Positions 28,465 to 38,950 of a stretch of DNA of 43,329 nucleotides are shown here, piece after piece. The first letter of the stretch is position 1. Every line of letters begins with the position of its first letter. A program made the position numbers and the translations under genes. The stretch spans positions 1-43,329 of the forward strand of contig JAUCBJ010005303.1 in the NCBI GenBank assembly GCA_032718475.1, written 5' to 3'. The DNA is from Nemertoderma westbladi. Taxonomy: Eukaryota; Xenacoelomorpha; Nemertodermatida; Nemertodermatidae. The notes below the pieces were generated by a model. The model did no database searches, was not told the origin of the DNA, and saw only the letters and a program-made list of their open reading frames with translations.

Positions 28465-28489
28465 ACCAATGGTTTTTCTCACCATTGGT
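28465..28489. repeat. Short perfect hairpin ACCAATGG/CCATTGGT
   Basis: An 8-bp perfect inverted repeat (28465-28472 and 28482-28489) with a 9-bp loop, followed by further TTTTTATGGTTTTT-type sequence. It has no terminator-like or gene context. Confidence 0.5.
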
Positions 28490-28570
28490 TTTTATGGTTT
28501 TTTGGTTTAACCAACTTTTAAAAAAAGGCGAAAAAATTGTTTTTTATGGTTTTTCAGTTAGGGTAGGTTT

Positions 28571-28928
28571 ATAGATAGATTTATTTATACATTATGTAAA
28601 AACAATAACAAATACACCAAACAATGTACCGGTATAAAGGTATTGTTCAACATAACATATAGGATTACCCCTAAGGCCCCCCTCACACGGAGCAACTTGT
28701 TTCTGCAACTTGTTTCTGAAACTTGTTGCTGAAACTTGTTGCTGGACCCCATCACACACAGAAACTTGTTGCTGCAACTTGTTTCCGAAACTTGTTTCTG
28801 TGTGTGAGGACTCCAGCAACAAGTTCCTATATAATCCTATATGTTATGTTGGACATTACCTTTATACCGGTATATTGTTTGGTGTATTTGTTATTGTTTT
28901 TACATAATGTATAAATAAATCTATCTAT
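28571..28928. mobile_element. Foldback element with 97-bp inverted arms
   Basis: The arms at 28571-28667 and 28832-28928 are reverse complements with about 3 mismatches in 97 bp. The 164-bp centre consists of CAACTTGTTTCTG-type repeats in both orientations. The element has no coding capacity and is a MITE-like or foldback element. Related CAACTTG/CAACAAG repeats continue on the right to about 29180, so it may be nested in a larger copy. Confidence 0.75.
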
Positions 28929-29185
28929 CAAGTTTCTGAAACTTGTTTCCGCAACTTATTTCTGTGTGTGAGGGAGTCCAGCAACAAGTTGCTGGAAGTT
29001 ATATTCCCAGCAACTTTTTGAAAAACTTTTATTACATTCCACTTTGATACTAGCTAATATTAGATAATTTGAGTGATGTGATATTATATACAAATGACTG
29101 GACATGTTAGCTATTTATTTGGAAATAATTGTTATTTTCTTCAGCAACAAGTTTCTGTGTGTGAGGGGGTCCAGCAACATATCGA
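28929..29185. repeat. AGCAACAAGTT/AACTTGTTTCTG repeat remnants
   Basis: Blocks such as TGTGTGAGG(G)AGTCCAGCAAC recur near 28799, 28963 and 29156, and GCAACAAGTT(G/T)C recurs in inverted and direct form. They match the centre of the foldback element just to the left. Confidence 0.65.
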
Positions 29186-29252
29186 TTATACATATCGATA
29201 TCTCCCAATAATATACAGGAAGATGATAACATAAAGGGAAGCTAAATGTGAA

Positions 29253-29280
29253 GGGGTGGGGGGGAGGGGGGGGGGGGGGG
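29253..29280. repeat. G-rich tract with G15 run
   Basis: The sequence is GGGG-T-G7-A followed by at least 15 G. It has high G-quadruplex potential on the plus strand and no gene context. Confidence 0.85.
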
Positions 29281-29620
29281 TTGAGTTTGGATAATGTTTA
29301 TTCATCTCTTATATATATGTTTTATTCATTATACTTTCTTTCCTGTTTATGCAATGAATGGATTATTTCATTAGTGCTAGCACACATTAACTGTAAACGC
29401 ATTACATATAGCTTATATCCACTGTAGGCCATCAAAAAGGTGATGGGCCATCAACCGTGAACCGATGCTTCTTCTGTAATGTATAATGTATTATAGTCCA
29501 TTAAGAACACTAATGGTTCTTAAAAGGCATATAATATATTATTCAACATATTTTTTTACTTATCTGCATTCAAAGAAATCACCCACTGCAGTAAATTAAT
29601 GGTATAAATCACCTTATATA
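29281..29620. other. Non-coding interval
   Basis: No gene or recognised repeat is visible in this AT-rich stretch before the LINE fragment. Confidence 0.5.
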
Positions 29621-29629
29621 TTGCAGAGC

Positions 29630-30431
29630 CTCCTGATCATGTTTATAAGGCCATACAAGTACCAATCTGCAACCAGTATGAATATCTGGGGGTATTAATA
29701 CAAACTTCACTCAGCTTCAGTGAACACATAAAATCAAAAAAGAAAATGTGCTATAGGATTATTGCATCAATAACAAAGCAGCTCGTTTCCATTGAAACAG
29801 GTCTACGAATATTTCACATGAAAATTGCACCCATTGCCCTATATGCCTTTCCAATATTCGCTCGTTTTCTTAAGCTCTCACACCTAAGGGAAATAGACCG
29901 AATTAAAACAACACACATAAAGAGAATGCTGGGTTACATATAACAGCTTCATCGACGTTGGCGCTGCTGCACCTACTCAGGGAGAAAACATTCATTGCTG
30001 ACATTTTACTAAAATATCCAACCATTTTTGACACTGGTGTAATTGAAAAATACCATGAATTTAGACAGGACCGAGAAAACAATTTTCTTTCTGAACTCTA
30101 CGAAATGGGACCGACATTTACTACATCTACATGGAAACTGGCCAAACAGACAAACCGACACATCATTACCCGGACGACCGCCCACGGTTTTCACCATAAA
30201 CTCTGTACAAACGAAAAGCCTTTCCACACATTTCACCACTCTGCTACTGCCGCTACTGTTTACTATTACCTTGCCCACAGCGATATCATGTTCTACAATG
30301 TGCCGCATGCCCACCAATACCCATACTTGCAACTACATAACTTATGTCGAACTAAATACTATTTGTGCTCCTATTCCCTGTGCTTATTTGCTGTTTTAAT
30401 ATATAATTTAACTATATGTGATTGTATGTAA
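29630..30431 (+). pseudogene. LINE RT C-terminal fragment with one frameshift
   Basis: The first part reads YEYLGVLIQTSLSFSEHIK...YRIIASI, the YLG motif region that follows the RT catalytic core in LINEs. It continues to IDRIKTTHIKRMLGY. A one-base shift near 29940 moves the rest to another frame (TASSTLALLHLLREKTF...), ending at TAA/TGA near 30430. The catalytic RT region is not present upstream, so this is a 5'-truncated, inactive copy of a family not obviously the same as the other LINEs here. Confidence 0.65.
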
Positions 30432-30909
30432 CTATATGACTATATGTGACTATATGTATTATGCTATAATTATATGTGATAATATTGTTATTTTACCTCG
30501 TTGGAGGTGTTTAGAGGAATAAAAAATAATTAATATACATATTAAGTTAATCACTAATTTATTTCAGTTCATTATTTTTATTCAATTCCAAAGTGTAATA
30601 ATATTGTAGGCAGTAACGACCAACTGAAATGTTTTGACAACATTTTTATAACTAAGAGGGGAATATTATTTGACAAATGGCCTTATGATTTTTAGCCGGA
30701 TATTATGTATAAAATAAAACTTTGATAATATCATTTACCCTTTAATATAATAATTATCCACACCTTTTCAACATTACAACAATATCAAATCCTCTTATTC
30801 AAAAACTCTTATTTATCTGACATATAGTCAGTTATTATTTATCTGACATACTGTAATAGTCCGCTATTATTCATCTGACATATAGTCCGTTATGCTTTCC
30901 TTCTTTGCG
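30432..30909. other. AT-rich non-coding interval
   Basis: A TATATGTGA(C/T)-type short repeat follows the LINE fragment (about 30413-30475). ATCTGACATA-type phrases recur three times near 30815, 30840 and 30875. No gene is visible. Confidence 0.5.
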
Positions 30910-31038
30910 TCAAGTATCACCTCCGATATTTGTAGCATCAGTTCGCGACGCTGAGGTCTGCTTATATGTAAGATATCCTCCGCCCATGCGAGGCATTCTG
31001 TCTTTAACCGTTTTTTTCAACGGCGAATCGTCGTCCAT
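30910..31038 (-). CDS. Possible small coding fragment (42 aa), unknown
   Basis: From ATG 31036-31038 to TGA 30910-30912 on the minus strand, the peptide (MDDDSPLKKTVKDRMPRMGG...) is hydrophilic with CG-containing codons, unlike the AT-rich flanks. It could be an exon or a transposon remnant. No family was recognised, and the longer open frame extending to 31320 is low-complexity and not convincing. Confidence 0.25.
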   Translation of the reverse strand: MDDDSPLKKTVKDRMPRMGGGYLTYKQTSASRTDATNIGGDT

Positions 31039-31429
31039 CCTTGTCGAGACAGAGGACGTACAGTCCCAATCCCAATCCCAATAAGCATTAACTTGGGTCA
31101 TTTTGGTGGCCAAAATGGCCAAATAAAAACTGCGGTATTCATGAAAGGAACCGCTGAGGCACGTTGGCTTGTCAATCACAGCCAGTGAATAGAGGCTGAG
31201 TATAAGTGAAGCCCAGCACATTGGCACTGAGGTAGAGTTCTGAGGTAGAGTTCTTTCTACGAGTTCACACACCCACACACCCCCTCCACCCCCTCCATCC
31301 ACCCCAACACCCACCCCCACGCTCGAGTGTCTGCTGTCTGTCGTCTATGTATAACACCATGGGATTTACAATATTATTAGTATACAGTAGGTTACAAGGT
31401 GTTTCGCATCACTAAAAACAAACCTTGTT

Positions 31430-31620
31430 TAATTGAACATGTTTATAGGCACTAACTTTAACTGTAGCCCCAATCCTATCATGGGGCCCTTTAAAATGAC
31501 CAGCTTCTCCATAATCCCACGATATAAGACAAAGAAGGCATATCCATGGCCAAACATTAAAAAATATATTTGCTACGAAATTGACTCGAGCAGCCATCAG
31601 TCCACCTGATCCCGATACCG
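31430..31620 (-). pseudogene. Remnant of a transposon-associated protein (EAGHxKGPHDxIG motif)
   Basis: The minus-strand peptide contains WDYGEAGHFKGPHDRIGATV. This resembles a conserved block (H-G-K-x-P-x-D-G-I-G-x-T-x-K) that I recall from transposon-derived proteins of invertebrates. Only about 60 residues remain and no catalytic residues are visible, so the specific superfamily cannot be given. Confidence 0.35.
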
Positions 31621-31796
31621 AAAATCGGGATCCTAATAGTAACAATCCCGAAAATTGTGGATCGCACGCAATCCCATTGCAGCAACTACCACACTCTACA
31701 GTACATTTAATTTAACAGTCATGCCATTTCGCCCTGTATATTAATGATAATTGTATGCCACTCACTAATCGTGGCTTGTCCAACATTGTTTCGTTA

Positions 31797-32258
31797 TTAA
31801 ACACCATGACTAAATAATCTCACCTTAAGTTTCCAATTAATTCTCTGTGACTTCCAAATCCTAAAAAGCCCACTCAAGTCTGCCCCTGCCTTTCCCTTAC
31901 GTATTCGAAGGTCACCTGACTTCCGGATCCATGATCCCAGGTGATAGAAGTCGTCCACATGCTCAAGCATGCCATCCTTTGTGCTTATGCTCATTCGGTC
32001 AGAGACTTGCTGAGGACTTTCAAAGTTAACTGTCAAAATTTTGGTCTTTTTGGAGTTAATAAAAAGACTCCTACTACGTACTCGTAAGTCATCAGCAAAG
32101 TCTAGATCAGTTAGGTACTTGGCAGGATTTCCACTACTTCTGGAGCCTTTCAAAGTGGGCCTTCCAACCATTGAGGCAATCGGCTGGTGTTTCTGCCTTA
32201 ACCTGGGTGGTTGGTTGGCTTTTCCATCCAGTAAGCAAGTTGATCGATTTCCATGCAT
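31797..32258 (-). pseudogene. Non-LTR RT fragment (family L1x), copy at the left of the tandem duplication
   Basis: The peptide has KYLTDLDFADDLRV (RT motif C as FADD), FINSKKTKILTVNF, LEHVDDFYHLGSWIRK and RIRKGKA...KSQRINWKLKVRLF. This is the order YADD-region, YLG, then the linker of a LINE RT. Upstream RT motifs are absent. Positions 31931 and above are duplicated at 34351-34678; the part below 31931 is present only here. Confidence 0.75.
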
Positions 32259-33924
32259 GGGATGATTGCCTGCTGTCTATAATTGCTGCTAATAATAAAA
32301 AATTCTGGTAGACGACTACAACGAATTATTTGAATGTATGACAAATTAACTCACCTTACTAAAAGAAGCCGCAAATATTCAGATAATGCTTCCATATATT
32401 AAAAATCTATAAAGAGCGGTCCATGGGTCGAAGGTCTACTAAATGAGGGTTGGTTGCATATATTAACTAGTTTCACCCCTGATTCCTCTAGTGAAATTGC
32501 TTCCCAAAAGTGGTCTCTTATGGCATTTATTGTTACTTCATTATTGGGACTCTAGATAATTACTTTATATAATTAATATTTTTCTTAAATTATTTAAAAA
32601 ATTACTAAAAATGTGACTGTGCTATACATTATACTTTAATATATACTTACAAATACTATTTACTGATACACATTAACTTTTTATAATACTTACTGGTATA
32701 TAAATAGTATTTAATTTTTCAAGGGTAAGTATATCTTTCAATAAACATTAAAAAATTATAGAAAAATATTTAGATTCCTTCAACTCATCCTTATAATCTC
32801 TGTCTATACCAACATACTTAAATAAGTGTCTGTCAGCTATTAGATCCTATATAAATATAATTTACTTACATAACAAAATTTTTCTGTGTTTACCAGAATA
32901 CACGAGTGTCTACCCGAATAAACTACCAAAGTGACAACCAGATACGACTGTACGACCGTTAACTCGATGGGAAGGAAGTGTTCCGTCGGCGGTTGCAGAA
33001 CTGGTTATGCGAATGCATAAACTGACCGGTATGGACGACAGGAAGGATAATTCCTCACCGATTACGGTCTACGCGTTTCTGAAAGATCCTGTGGAATTGC
33101 AAACGTGGTTGCGGCAACTTCCGAATATCGTAGATCCGTGCAAGGTTACGAGTTTCATGGGAGTTTGTCGGAAGCACTGGCCCGAAGAGATGACAACGAA
33201 ACATCATTCCGGGAGATACCCAGTGCCGGCGGAACCGCCGTCGGTATTCCCAAATGTTCCTCTGCTCTCCATCCCAATGCCTCCAGCCCCTCCATGCTCA
33301 ACGACGCGCGCAAGTTCTTCTAAACGCAATCCGGATATTTTTTTTTTTTAATTTTAGATTTTCTCTCTTACAGAAAGTGGCATTGTGTTGAGAAAACTCA
33401 GAAAATAAAAGAAAAATCTTTTTAAAATAAAGGTTGACCCCTCCACAACAAATTTCAAATCTGAAAATTTTTCCACTAACTAGAATTTTTGGATGAAAGC
33501 TGAGAAAAATTAGATTTTATATATAAAAGAATTCTTCCAGCAAATATTGAAGAATTCATGGTACTTAACAAAAATATCTGTAGTTGGAATTTAAAGTTAA
33601 TGTGACCCTTCCACAAATGGCTTGAAAATACCAAATTTCGTCATTTTTTCTGATAATTGATCAATTACTGCAATTTCAACTATAGAGTAATGGACATCTT
33701 GACTTTTGTTTTTTCTTTCATGGATTCAGTTTTATGGTATAATATAGACAAGTTAAAAAAAAGAGCAATAAATTTCTCTAATATCATGTGTGATGACCAT
33801 TCCACACTTTAACAAAATTATTCGCATACGACTTATTATACAAGCGACTGCACCATATCTTCCCTTATGTTGATGACCAACTTCCAGCACTTCTAGCAAG
33901 GAAATCCGCAATCCGCACGTGATC
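31931..33924. repeat. Tandem segmental duplication, copy 1 (1994 bp)
   Basis: Nearly identical to 34351-36340. The offset is 2420 bp at the left and 2416 bp after a 4-bp indel near 32455. Only a handful of substitutions are visible (for example CCATGCTC/CCACGCTC near 33293). It contains a LINE fragment and a broken THAP exon. The spacer between copies is 33925-34350. Confidence 0.93.
32967..33350 (+). pseudogene. THAP-domain exon, frameshifted (copy 1)
   Basis: ATG 32967 opens MGRKCSVGGCRTGYANA and then meets TAA at 33018-33020. In the next frame the domain continues: KLTGMDDRKDNS, ITVYAFLKDPVELQTWLRQL, VCRKHW, then a Pro/Ser-rich tail with PPSVFP. This is the THAP C2CH arrangement (C-x3-C, Trp, then C-x2-H), a DNA-binding domain common in P-element-like transposases and domesticated genes. 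A one-base shift between 33007 and 33018 breaks it. Copy 2 has the same lesion, so the break came before the duplication. Confidence 0.7.
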
Positions 33925-34256
33925 CACAATGCAAAGGAGTGAGAGGAACACAAGTGAACAGCCTTGAATCTATCATGATGGATGACTTGACAGCGGATCT
34001 AAGCGATGACTTGAATTTTCTCAAATGCAATGGGTATGATAATTATAATATGACAGTATGACATTATAATATGACAAGATAATTATGCATTTGATATAAT
34101 GCATGACATGATTGAAGGTTGCTGTACATACATCTTAACTAAATGTTTTTTTAATTTGTCATTATTTTTTCAATGTCAATGAAATTTAAATTCGATTTAA
34201 ATTTCAAGTTATATATGGGTGTGGTTGGAGGTTTAGTGACAATTTGTGACTGAAGA
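33351..34256. other. AT-rich non-coding interval and duplication spacer
   Basis: No gene is recognised. Positions up to 33924 are the right part of duplication copy 1. The unique spacer beyond contains TATAATATGACA(G/T)-type short repeats (about 34040-34080). Confidence 0.5.
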
Positions 34257-34275
34257 GGGGGGGGGGGGGGGGGGG
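34257..34275. repeat. G19 homopolymer in the duplication spacer
   Basis: Nineteen consecutive G residues about 75 bp before the start of duplication copy 2. CATGACTGGACCTATACAAC then occurs twice in tandem (about 34299 and 34331, the second with one change). Confidence 0.88.
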
Positions 34276-34350
34276 TGTTAAAAATATCCCAAAAAAGCAT
34301 GACTGGACCTATACAACACCTAGGCAAAAGCGTGACTGGACCTATACAAC

Positions 34351-34678
34351 ATGATCCCAGGTGATAGAAGTCGTCCACATGCTCAAGCATGCCATCCTTT
34401 GTGCTTATGCTCATTCGGTCAGAGACTTGCTGAGGACTTTCAAAGTTAACTGTCAAAATTTTGGTCTTTTTGGAGTTAATAAAAAGACTCCTACTACGTA
34501 CTCGTAAGTCATCAGCAAAGTCTAGATCAGTTAGGTACTTGGCAGGATTTCCACTACTTCTGGAGCCTTTCAAAGTGGGCCTTCCAACCATTGAGGCAAT
34601 CGGCTGGTGTTTCTGCCTTAACCTGGGTGGTTGGTTGGCTTTTCCATCCAGTAAGCAAGTTGATCGATTTCCATGCAT
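34351..34678 (-). pseudogene. Non-LTR RT fragment (family L1x), duplicated copy
   Basis: Identical in translation to the corresponding part of 31931-32258 (FADD, YHLGS). It is cut at the duplication edge at 34351, after which the frame runs into spacer sequence. Confidence 0.75.
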
Positions 34679-35382
34679 GGGATGATTGCCTGCTGTCTAT
34701 AATTGCTGCTAATAATAAAAAATTCTGGTAGACGACTACAACGAATTATTTGAATGTATGACAAATTAACTCACCTTACTAAAAGAAGCCGCAAATATTC
34801 AGATAATGCTTCCATATATTAAAAATCTATAAAGAGCGGTCCATGGGTCGAAGGTCTACTAAATGAGGGTTGCATATAATAACTAGTTTCACCCCTGATT
34901 CCTCTAGTGAAATTGCTTCCCAAAAGTGGTCTCTTATGGCATTTATTGTTACTTCATTATTGGGACTCTAGATAATTACTTTATATAATTAATATTTTTC
35001 TTAAATTATTTAAAAAATTACTAAAAATGTGACTGTGCTATACATTATACTTTAATATATACTTACAAATACTATTTACTGATACACATTAACTTTTTAT
35101 AATACTTACTGGTATATAAATAGTATTTAATTTTTCAAGGGTAAGTATATCTTTCAATAAACATTAAAAAATTATAGAAAAATATTTAGATTCCTTCAAC
35201 TCATCCTTATAATCTCTGTCTATACCAACATACTTAAATAAGTGTCTGTCAGCTATTAGATCCTATATAAATATAATTTACTTACATAACAAAATTTTTC
35301 TGTGTTTACCAGAATACACGAGTGTCTACCCGAATAAACTACCAAAGTGACAACCAGATACGACTGTACGACCGTTAACTCG

Positions 35383-35766
35383 ATGGGAAGGAAGTGTTCC
35401 GTCGGCGGTTGCAGAACTGGTTATGCGAATGCATAAACTGACCGGTATGGACGACAGGAAGGATAATTCCTCACCGATTACGGTCTACGCGTTTCTGAAA
35501 GATCCTGTGGAATTGCAAACGTGGTTGCGGCAACTTCCGAATATCGTAGATCCGTGCAAGGTTACGAGTTTCATGGGAGTTTGTCGGAAGCACTGGCCCG
35601 AAGAGATGACAACGAAACATCATTCCGGGAGATACCCAGTGCCGGCGGAACCGCCGTCGGTATTCCCAAATGTTCCTCTGCTCTCCATCCCAATGCCTCC
35701 AGCCCCTCCACGCTCAACGACGCACGCAAGTTCTTCTAAACGCAATCCGGATATTTTTTTTTTTTA
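35383..35766 (+). pseudogene. THAP-domain exon, frameshifted (copy 2)
   Basis: Second copy of the THAP fragment with the same internal TAA and frame change. It differs by two visible substitutions near the 3' end (codons for Pro-Arg-Ser and Thr-His-Ala instead of Pro-Cys-Ser and Thr-Arg-Ala). Confidence 0.7.
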
Positions 35767-36340
35767 ATTTTAGATTTTCTCTCTTACAGAAAGTGGCATT
35801 GTGTTGAGAAAACTCAGAAAATAAAAGAAAAATCTTTTTAAAATAAAGGTTGACCCCTCCACAACAAATTTCAAATCTGAAAATTTTTCCACTAACTAGA
35901 ATTTTTGGATGAAAGCTGAGAAAAATTAGATTTTATATATAAAAGAATTCTTCCAGCAAATATTGAAGAATTCATGGTACTTAACAAAAATATCTGTAGT
36001 TGGAATTTAAAGTTAATGTGACCCTTCCACAAATGGCTTGAAAATACCAAATTTCGTCATTTTTTCTGATAATTGATCAATTACTGCAATTTCAACTATA
36101 GAGTAATGGACATCTTGACTTTTGTTTTTTCTTTCATGGATTCAGTTTTATGGTATAATATAGACAAGTTAAAAAAAAGAGCAATAAATTTCTCTAATAT
36201 CATGTGTGATGACCATTCCACACTTTAACAAAATTATTCGCATACGACTTATTATACAAGCGACTGCACCATATCTTCCCTTATGTTGATGACCAACTTC
36301 CAGCACTTCTAGCAAGGAAATCCGCAATCCGCACGTGATC

Positions 36341-36836
36341 TGCATCTAATACTCTAATACATCTAATACTCGCCTTACGAGTAGTTTAATAATGGAGGAA
36401 GATTGAGTATATAGACTAATATAATAATAATATACTACTGCACTCGCCTTACGAGTAGTTTAATAATGGAGGAAGATTGAGTATATAGACTAATATACTA
36501 CTGCATCTAATACTCGCCTTACGAGTAGTTTAATAATGGAGGAAGATTGAGTATATAGACTAATATAATAATAATAATAATATACTACTGCATCTAATAC
36601 TCGCCTTACGAGTAGTTTAATAATGGAGGAAGATTGAGTATATAGACTAATATAATAATAATAATATACTACTGCATCTAATACTCGCCTTACGAGTAGT
36701 TTAATAATGGAGGAAGATTGAGTATATAGACTAATATAATAATAATAATAATATACTACTGCATCTAATACTCGCCTTACGAGTAGTTTAATAATGGAGG
36801 AAGATTGAGTATATAGACTAATATAATAATAGCTCG
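36341..36836. repeat. Satellite of six 70-87-bp units with a palindromic core
   Basis: The core ACTCGCCTTACGAGT recurs, with CTCGCC starting at 36370, 36443, 36513, 36600, 36684 and 36771, giving periods of 73, 70, 87, 84 and 87 bp. Unit length varies mainly by the number of TAA triplets. The core is a 5-bp-arm palindrome (ACTCG/CGAGT). Units are otherwise almost identical. Confidence 0.88.
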
Positions 36837-36865
36837 TGCTATATGCTTCACTATTCTTCTGGCAG

Positions 36866-37551
36866 CCAACAGAAACTTTGCGTTACACATATACGGAGCT
36901 CTTCCCATTGGTGGTGCCGGGGTTGTGGAAGTCGGAAATCCCGTTGGTGGTGCCGGCGCCGGGGTTGTGGAAGTCGGAAATCCCGTTGGTGGTGCCGGCG
37001 CCGTGGTTGTGGAAGTCGGAAATCCCATTGGTGGTGCTGGCGCCGTGGTTGTGGAAGTCGGAAATCCCGTTGGTGGTGCCAGCACCGGAGTTGTGGAAGT
37101 CGGAAATCCCATTGGTGGTGCCAGCACCGGGGTTGAAGAGGGCGGTAATCCCATTGGTGGTGCCGGCGCCGGGGTTGAAGAGGGCGGTAATCCCGTTGGT
37201 GGTGCCGGGGTTGTGGAAGTCGGAAATCCCGTTGGTGGTGCCAGCGCCGGGGTTGAAGAGGGTGGTAATCCCGTTGGTGGTGCCGGGGTTGTGGAAGTCG
37301 GAAATCCCGTTGGTGGTGCCGACGCTGAAGAGGGTGGTAATCCCATTGGTGGTGCCGGTGCCGGGGTTGAAGAGGGCATTAATCCCGTTGGTGGTGCCGG
37401 CGCCGGGGTTGAAGATGGCGGTAATCCCGTTGGTGGCGCCGGCGCCAGGGTTGAAGAGGGCGGTAATCCCGTTGGTGGTGCCTGCGCCGGGGTTGAAGAG
37501 GGCGGTAATCCCGTTGGTGGTGCCGGGGTTGACGATGGTGCCGATAACTAA
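36866..37551 (+). CDS. Gly-rich minisatellite-encoded frame, possible terminal exon
   Basis: A pyrimidine-rich tract ending CTGGCAG (36859-36865) precedes an open frame reading NRNFALHIYGALPIGGAG and then about 14 units of GGAG(A)GVVEVGNPV or GGAGAGVEEGGNPV. The frame ends with TAA 37549-37551. It has no ATG, and a TAG lies in frame upstream near 36815, so only use as a downstream exon makes sense. The lead FALHIYGALPIGGAG resembles FDVYVAGGGGGVAG in exon 4 of the 316-2506 gene, so it may be a diverged last exon of that family. The match is short, and the array could equally be non-coding. Confidence 0.35.
36903..37540. repeat. 42-bp minisatellite, two interspersed unit types
   Basis: Units are about 42 bp (shortened variants ~36 bp) and alternate between GGGGTTGTGGAAGTCGGAAA and GGGGTTGAAGAGGGCGGTAA beginnings, with a common TCCCGTTGGTGGTGCC part. 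Left units are mostly the first type, right units mostly the second, with mixing in the middle, a sign of unequal exchange. Period lengths are multiples of three. Confidence 0.88.
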
Positions 37552-37985
37552 TCTCAGGACTAACCACTATGACATAGTGTTAAAAACCTTACATATTTTT
37601 ATTAAACTTAACCATTGTTCAGTGTTCACTACTGTATTACAGCCGAACTGCCCTTTATTTTTAATTCTTAACCCTTTACTGCCGGAATTATGAAACCTTC
37701 GCATTATAAAAATTATTTTTTGGTCCGATTTTACTGCATTACAACTAATTAACACAAAAATAAGAATAAACAATTACGAAATTACGAAAAAAAAAATTTC
37801 GAGGGACACATCAAATTTATATAGAAAATAATTAATATTTTAACATTTTGAAATATTACTTAGTGGTAAAAGGAAACGTTCTTAGATACAATTATAATTT
37901 AAAGATACATAACGTGATGGTAGGTGCACTACAGTATATCAAACGAAGCCCAAATAAGTATGGTAAACATATTTAAAAGAATAAG
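37552..37985. other. Non-coding interval
   Basis: AT-rich sequence without a recognised gene lies between the minisatellite and an inverted piece of the dispersed repeat. Confidence 0.5.
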
Positions 37986-38026
37986 CTCCCGGGAAATAAT
38001 GTAAATTTTAACAATAAAAATAATTA

Positions 38027-38950
38027 GGAGCCCGCTTGACAGCGGGATACTTACTGTAAGAATCTCAGGGATACTTTCTGTAAAAATCTCAGGATACATT
38101 ACACTGACTGACATACTGACTGACATACTGACTGATAATTATCTAGGTTAAGGCACTTCCTGCCTGGCGATTTTGATGAAATTTTGCAAGTACATTGCTT
38201 TGTTGGTTCATAATCGCGTTACAAAATTTCAGATCGATTCTATGTGTGGTATTCGATATATTTAGTTTTTTGACATTGTTTTGTCGCGAAATTAAAAGCA
38301 ATGGCAAAATAACAGCTGGTGTTCATGATGAAATATGGCTTAATATGTTATACACAGTCATAGAAATACGTGTTGGTTGCCAAGTCACATAAGCTGTTGG
38401 TTTCTAATGTATTACCCCATAAGCTGATTGCTCTCCCAGTGCTTCCTAAGGGTATATCTACAATAAGGTTACTCACTCTGCTATGTTGAGGGGTGGATCA
38501 GGATAATTAATTTTAGTTACACAAAGCAGTGTGTTGTGTCCTATTGCAGTCGATACTCACTGTGGATTGTAAAATGTTTTGTCTGGGAAGAGATATTCCG
38601 CTTGACGACGGGGTAATACCTATGGAAGGAAACTAAATTTGTTATTTGGCTCTATTCGTTGTTATTTATCTGGTTGTGCATCATGGGCATTTTTTATAAA
38701 TATTCGGTAATCGTATCTTATATCTTGTAAACATGCTTGATAATGAAATTATTTGCTTCATATTATATTTTTGTTAGTGGTAGCTAAGTTGCATTTTTTA
38801 TTATGTGGGGCGAGCCACAAAGTCAGCTAGCCTCACGCCTTGCAGTTTAGACAATTTTAGTTTACTTACTGCTGACTGACAGTTCTTTGTAATAGTCTTG
38901 GCTAGGATTTTTCCCCCGGGCTCCTTCCAGCCAGCTTGCTGGCTTTCTAG
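38027..38950. mobile_element. Inserted element, Helitron-like 3' end
   Basis: The insertion is defined by comparison with uninterrupted copies at 27.5 and 40.7 kb. Its right end is a 6-bp-stem hairpin (AGCCAG-CTTG-CTGGCT, 38929-38944) followed by TTCTAG and then a T-starting flank, as in Helitron 3' termini (hairpin, CTRR, insertion before T). Near the left end is a hairpin CCCGC-TTGACA-GCGGG (38031-38046) instead of the usual TC start. There is no coding capacity, so it would be non-autonomous. The class is uncertain. Confidence 0.4.

Larger units (their letters stand above)
34351..36340. repeat. Tandem segmental duplication, copy 2 (1990 bp)
   Basis: Second copy of the 31931-33924 segment in direct orientation. 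It begins sharply at ATGATCCCAGG inside the LINE fragment and ends at CGCACGTGATC, where an unrelated satellite array starts. Confidence 0.93.

Noticed and set aside
31039-31320. Extension of the small minus-strand frame to a 136-codon protein
   Set aside because: The upstream part is Gly/Val-rich low complexity derived from a C-rich plus-strand tract and lacks protein character.
36777-37379. Minus-strand Pro/Thr-rich frame across the 42-bp minisatellite
   Set aside because: Open only because the repeat unit lacks stops in this frame; it runs into satellite sequence without any domain.
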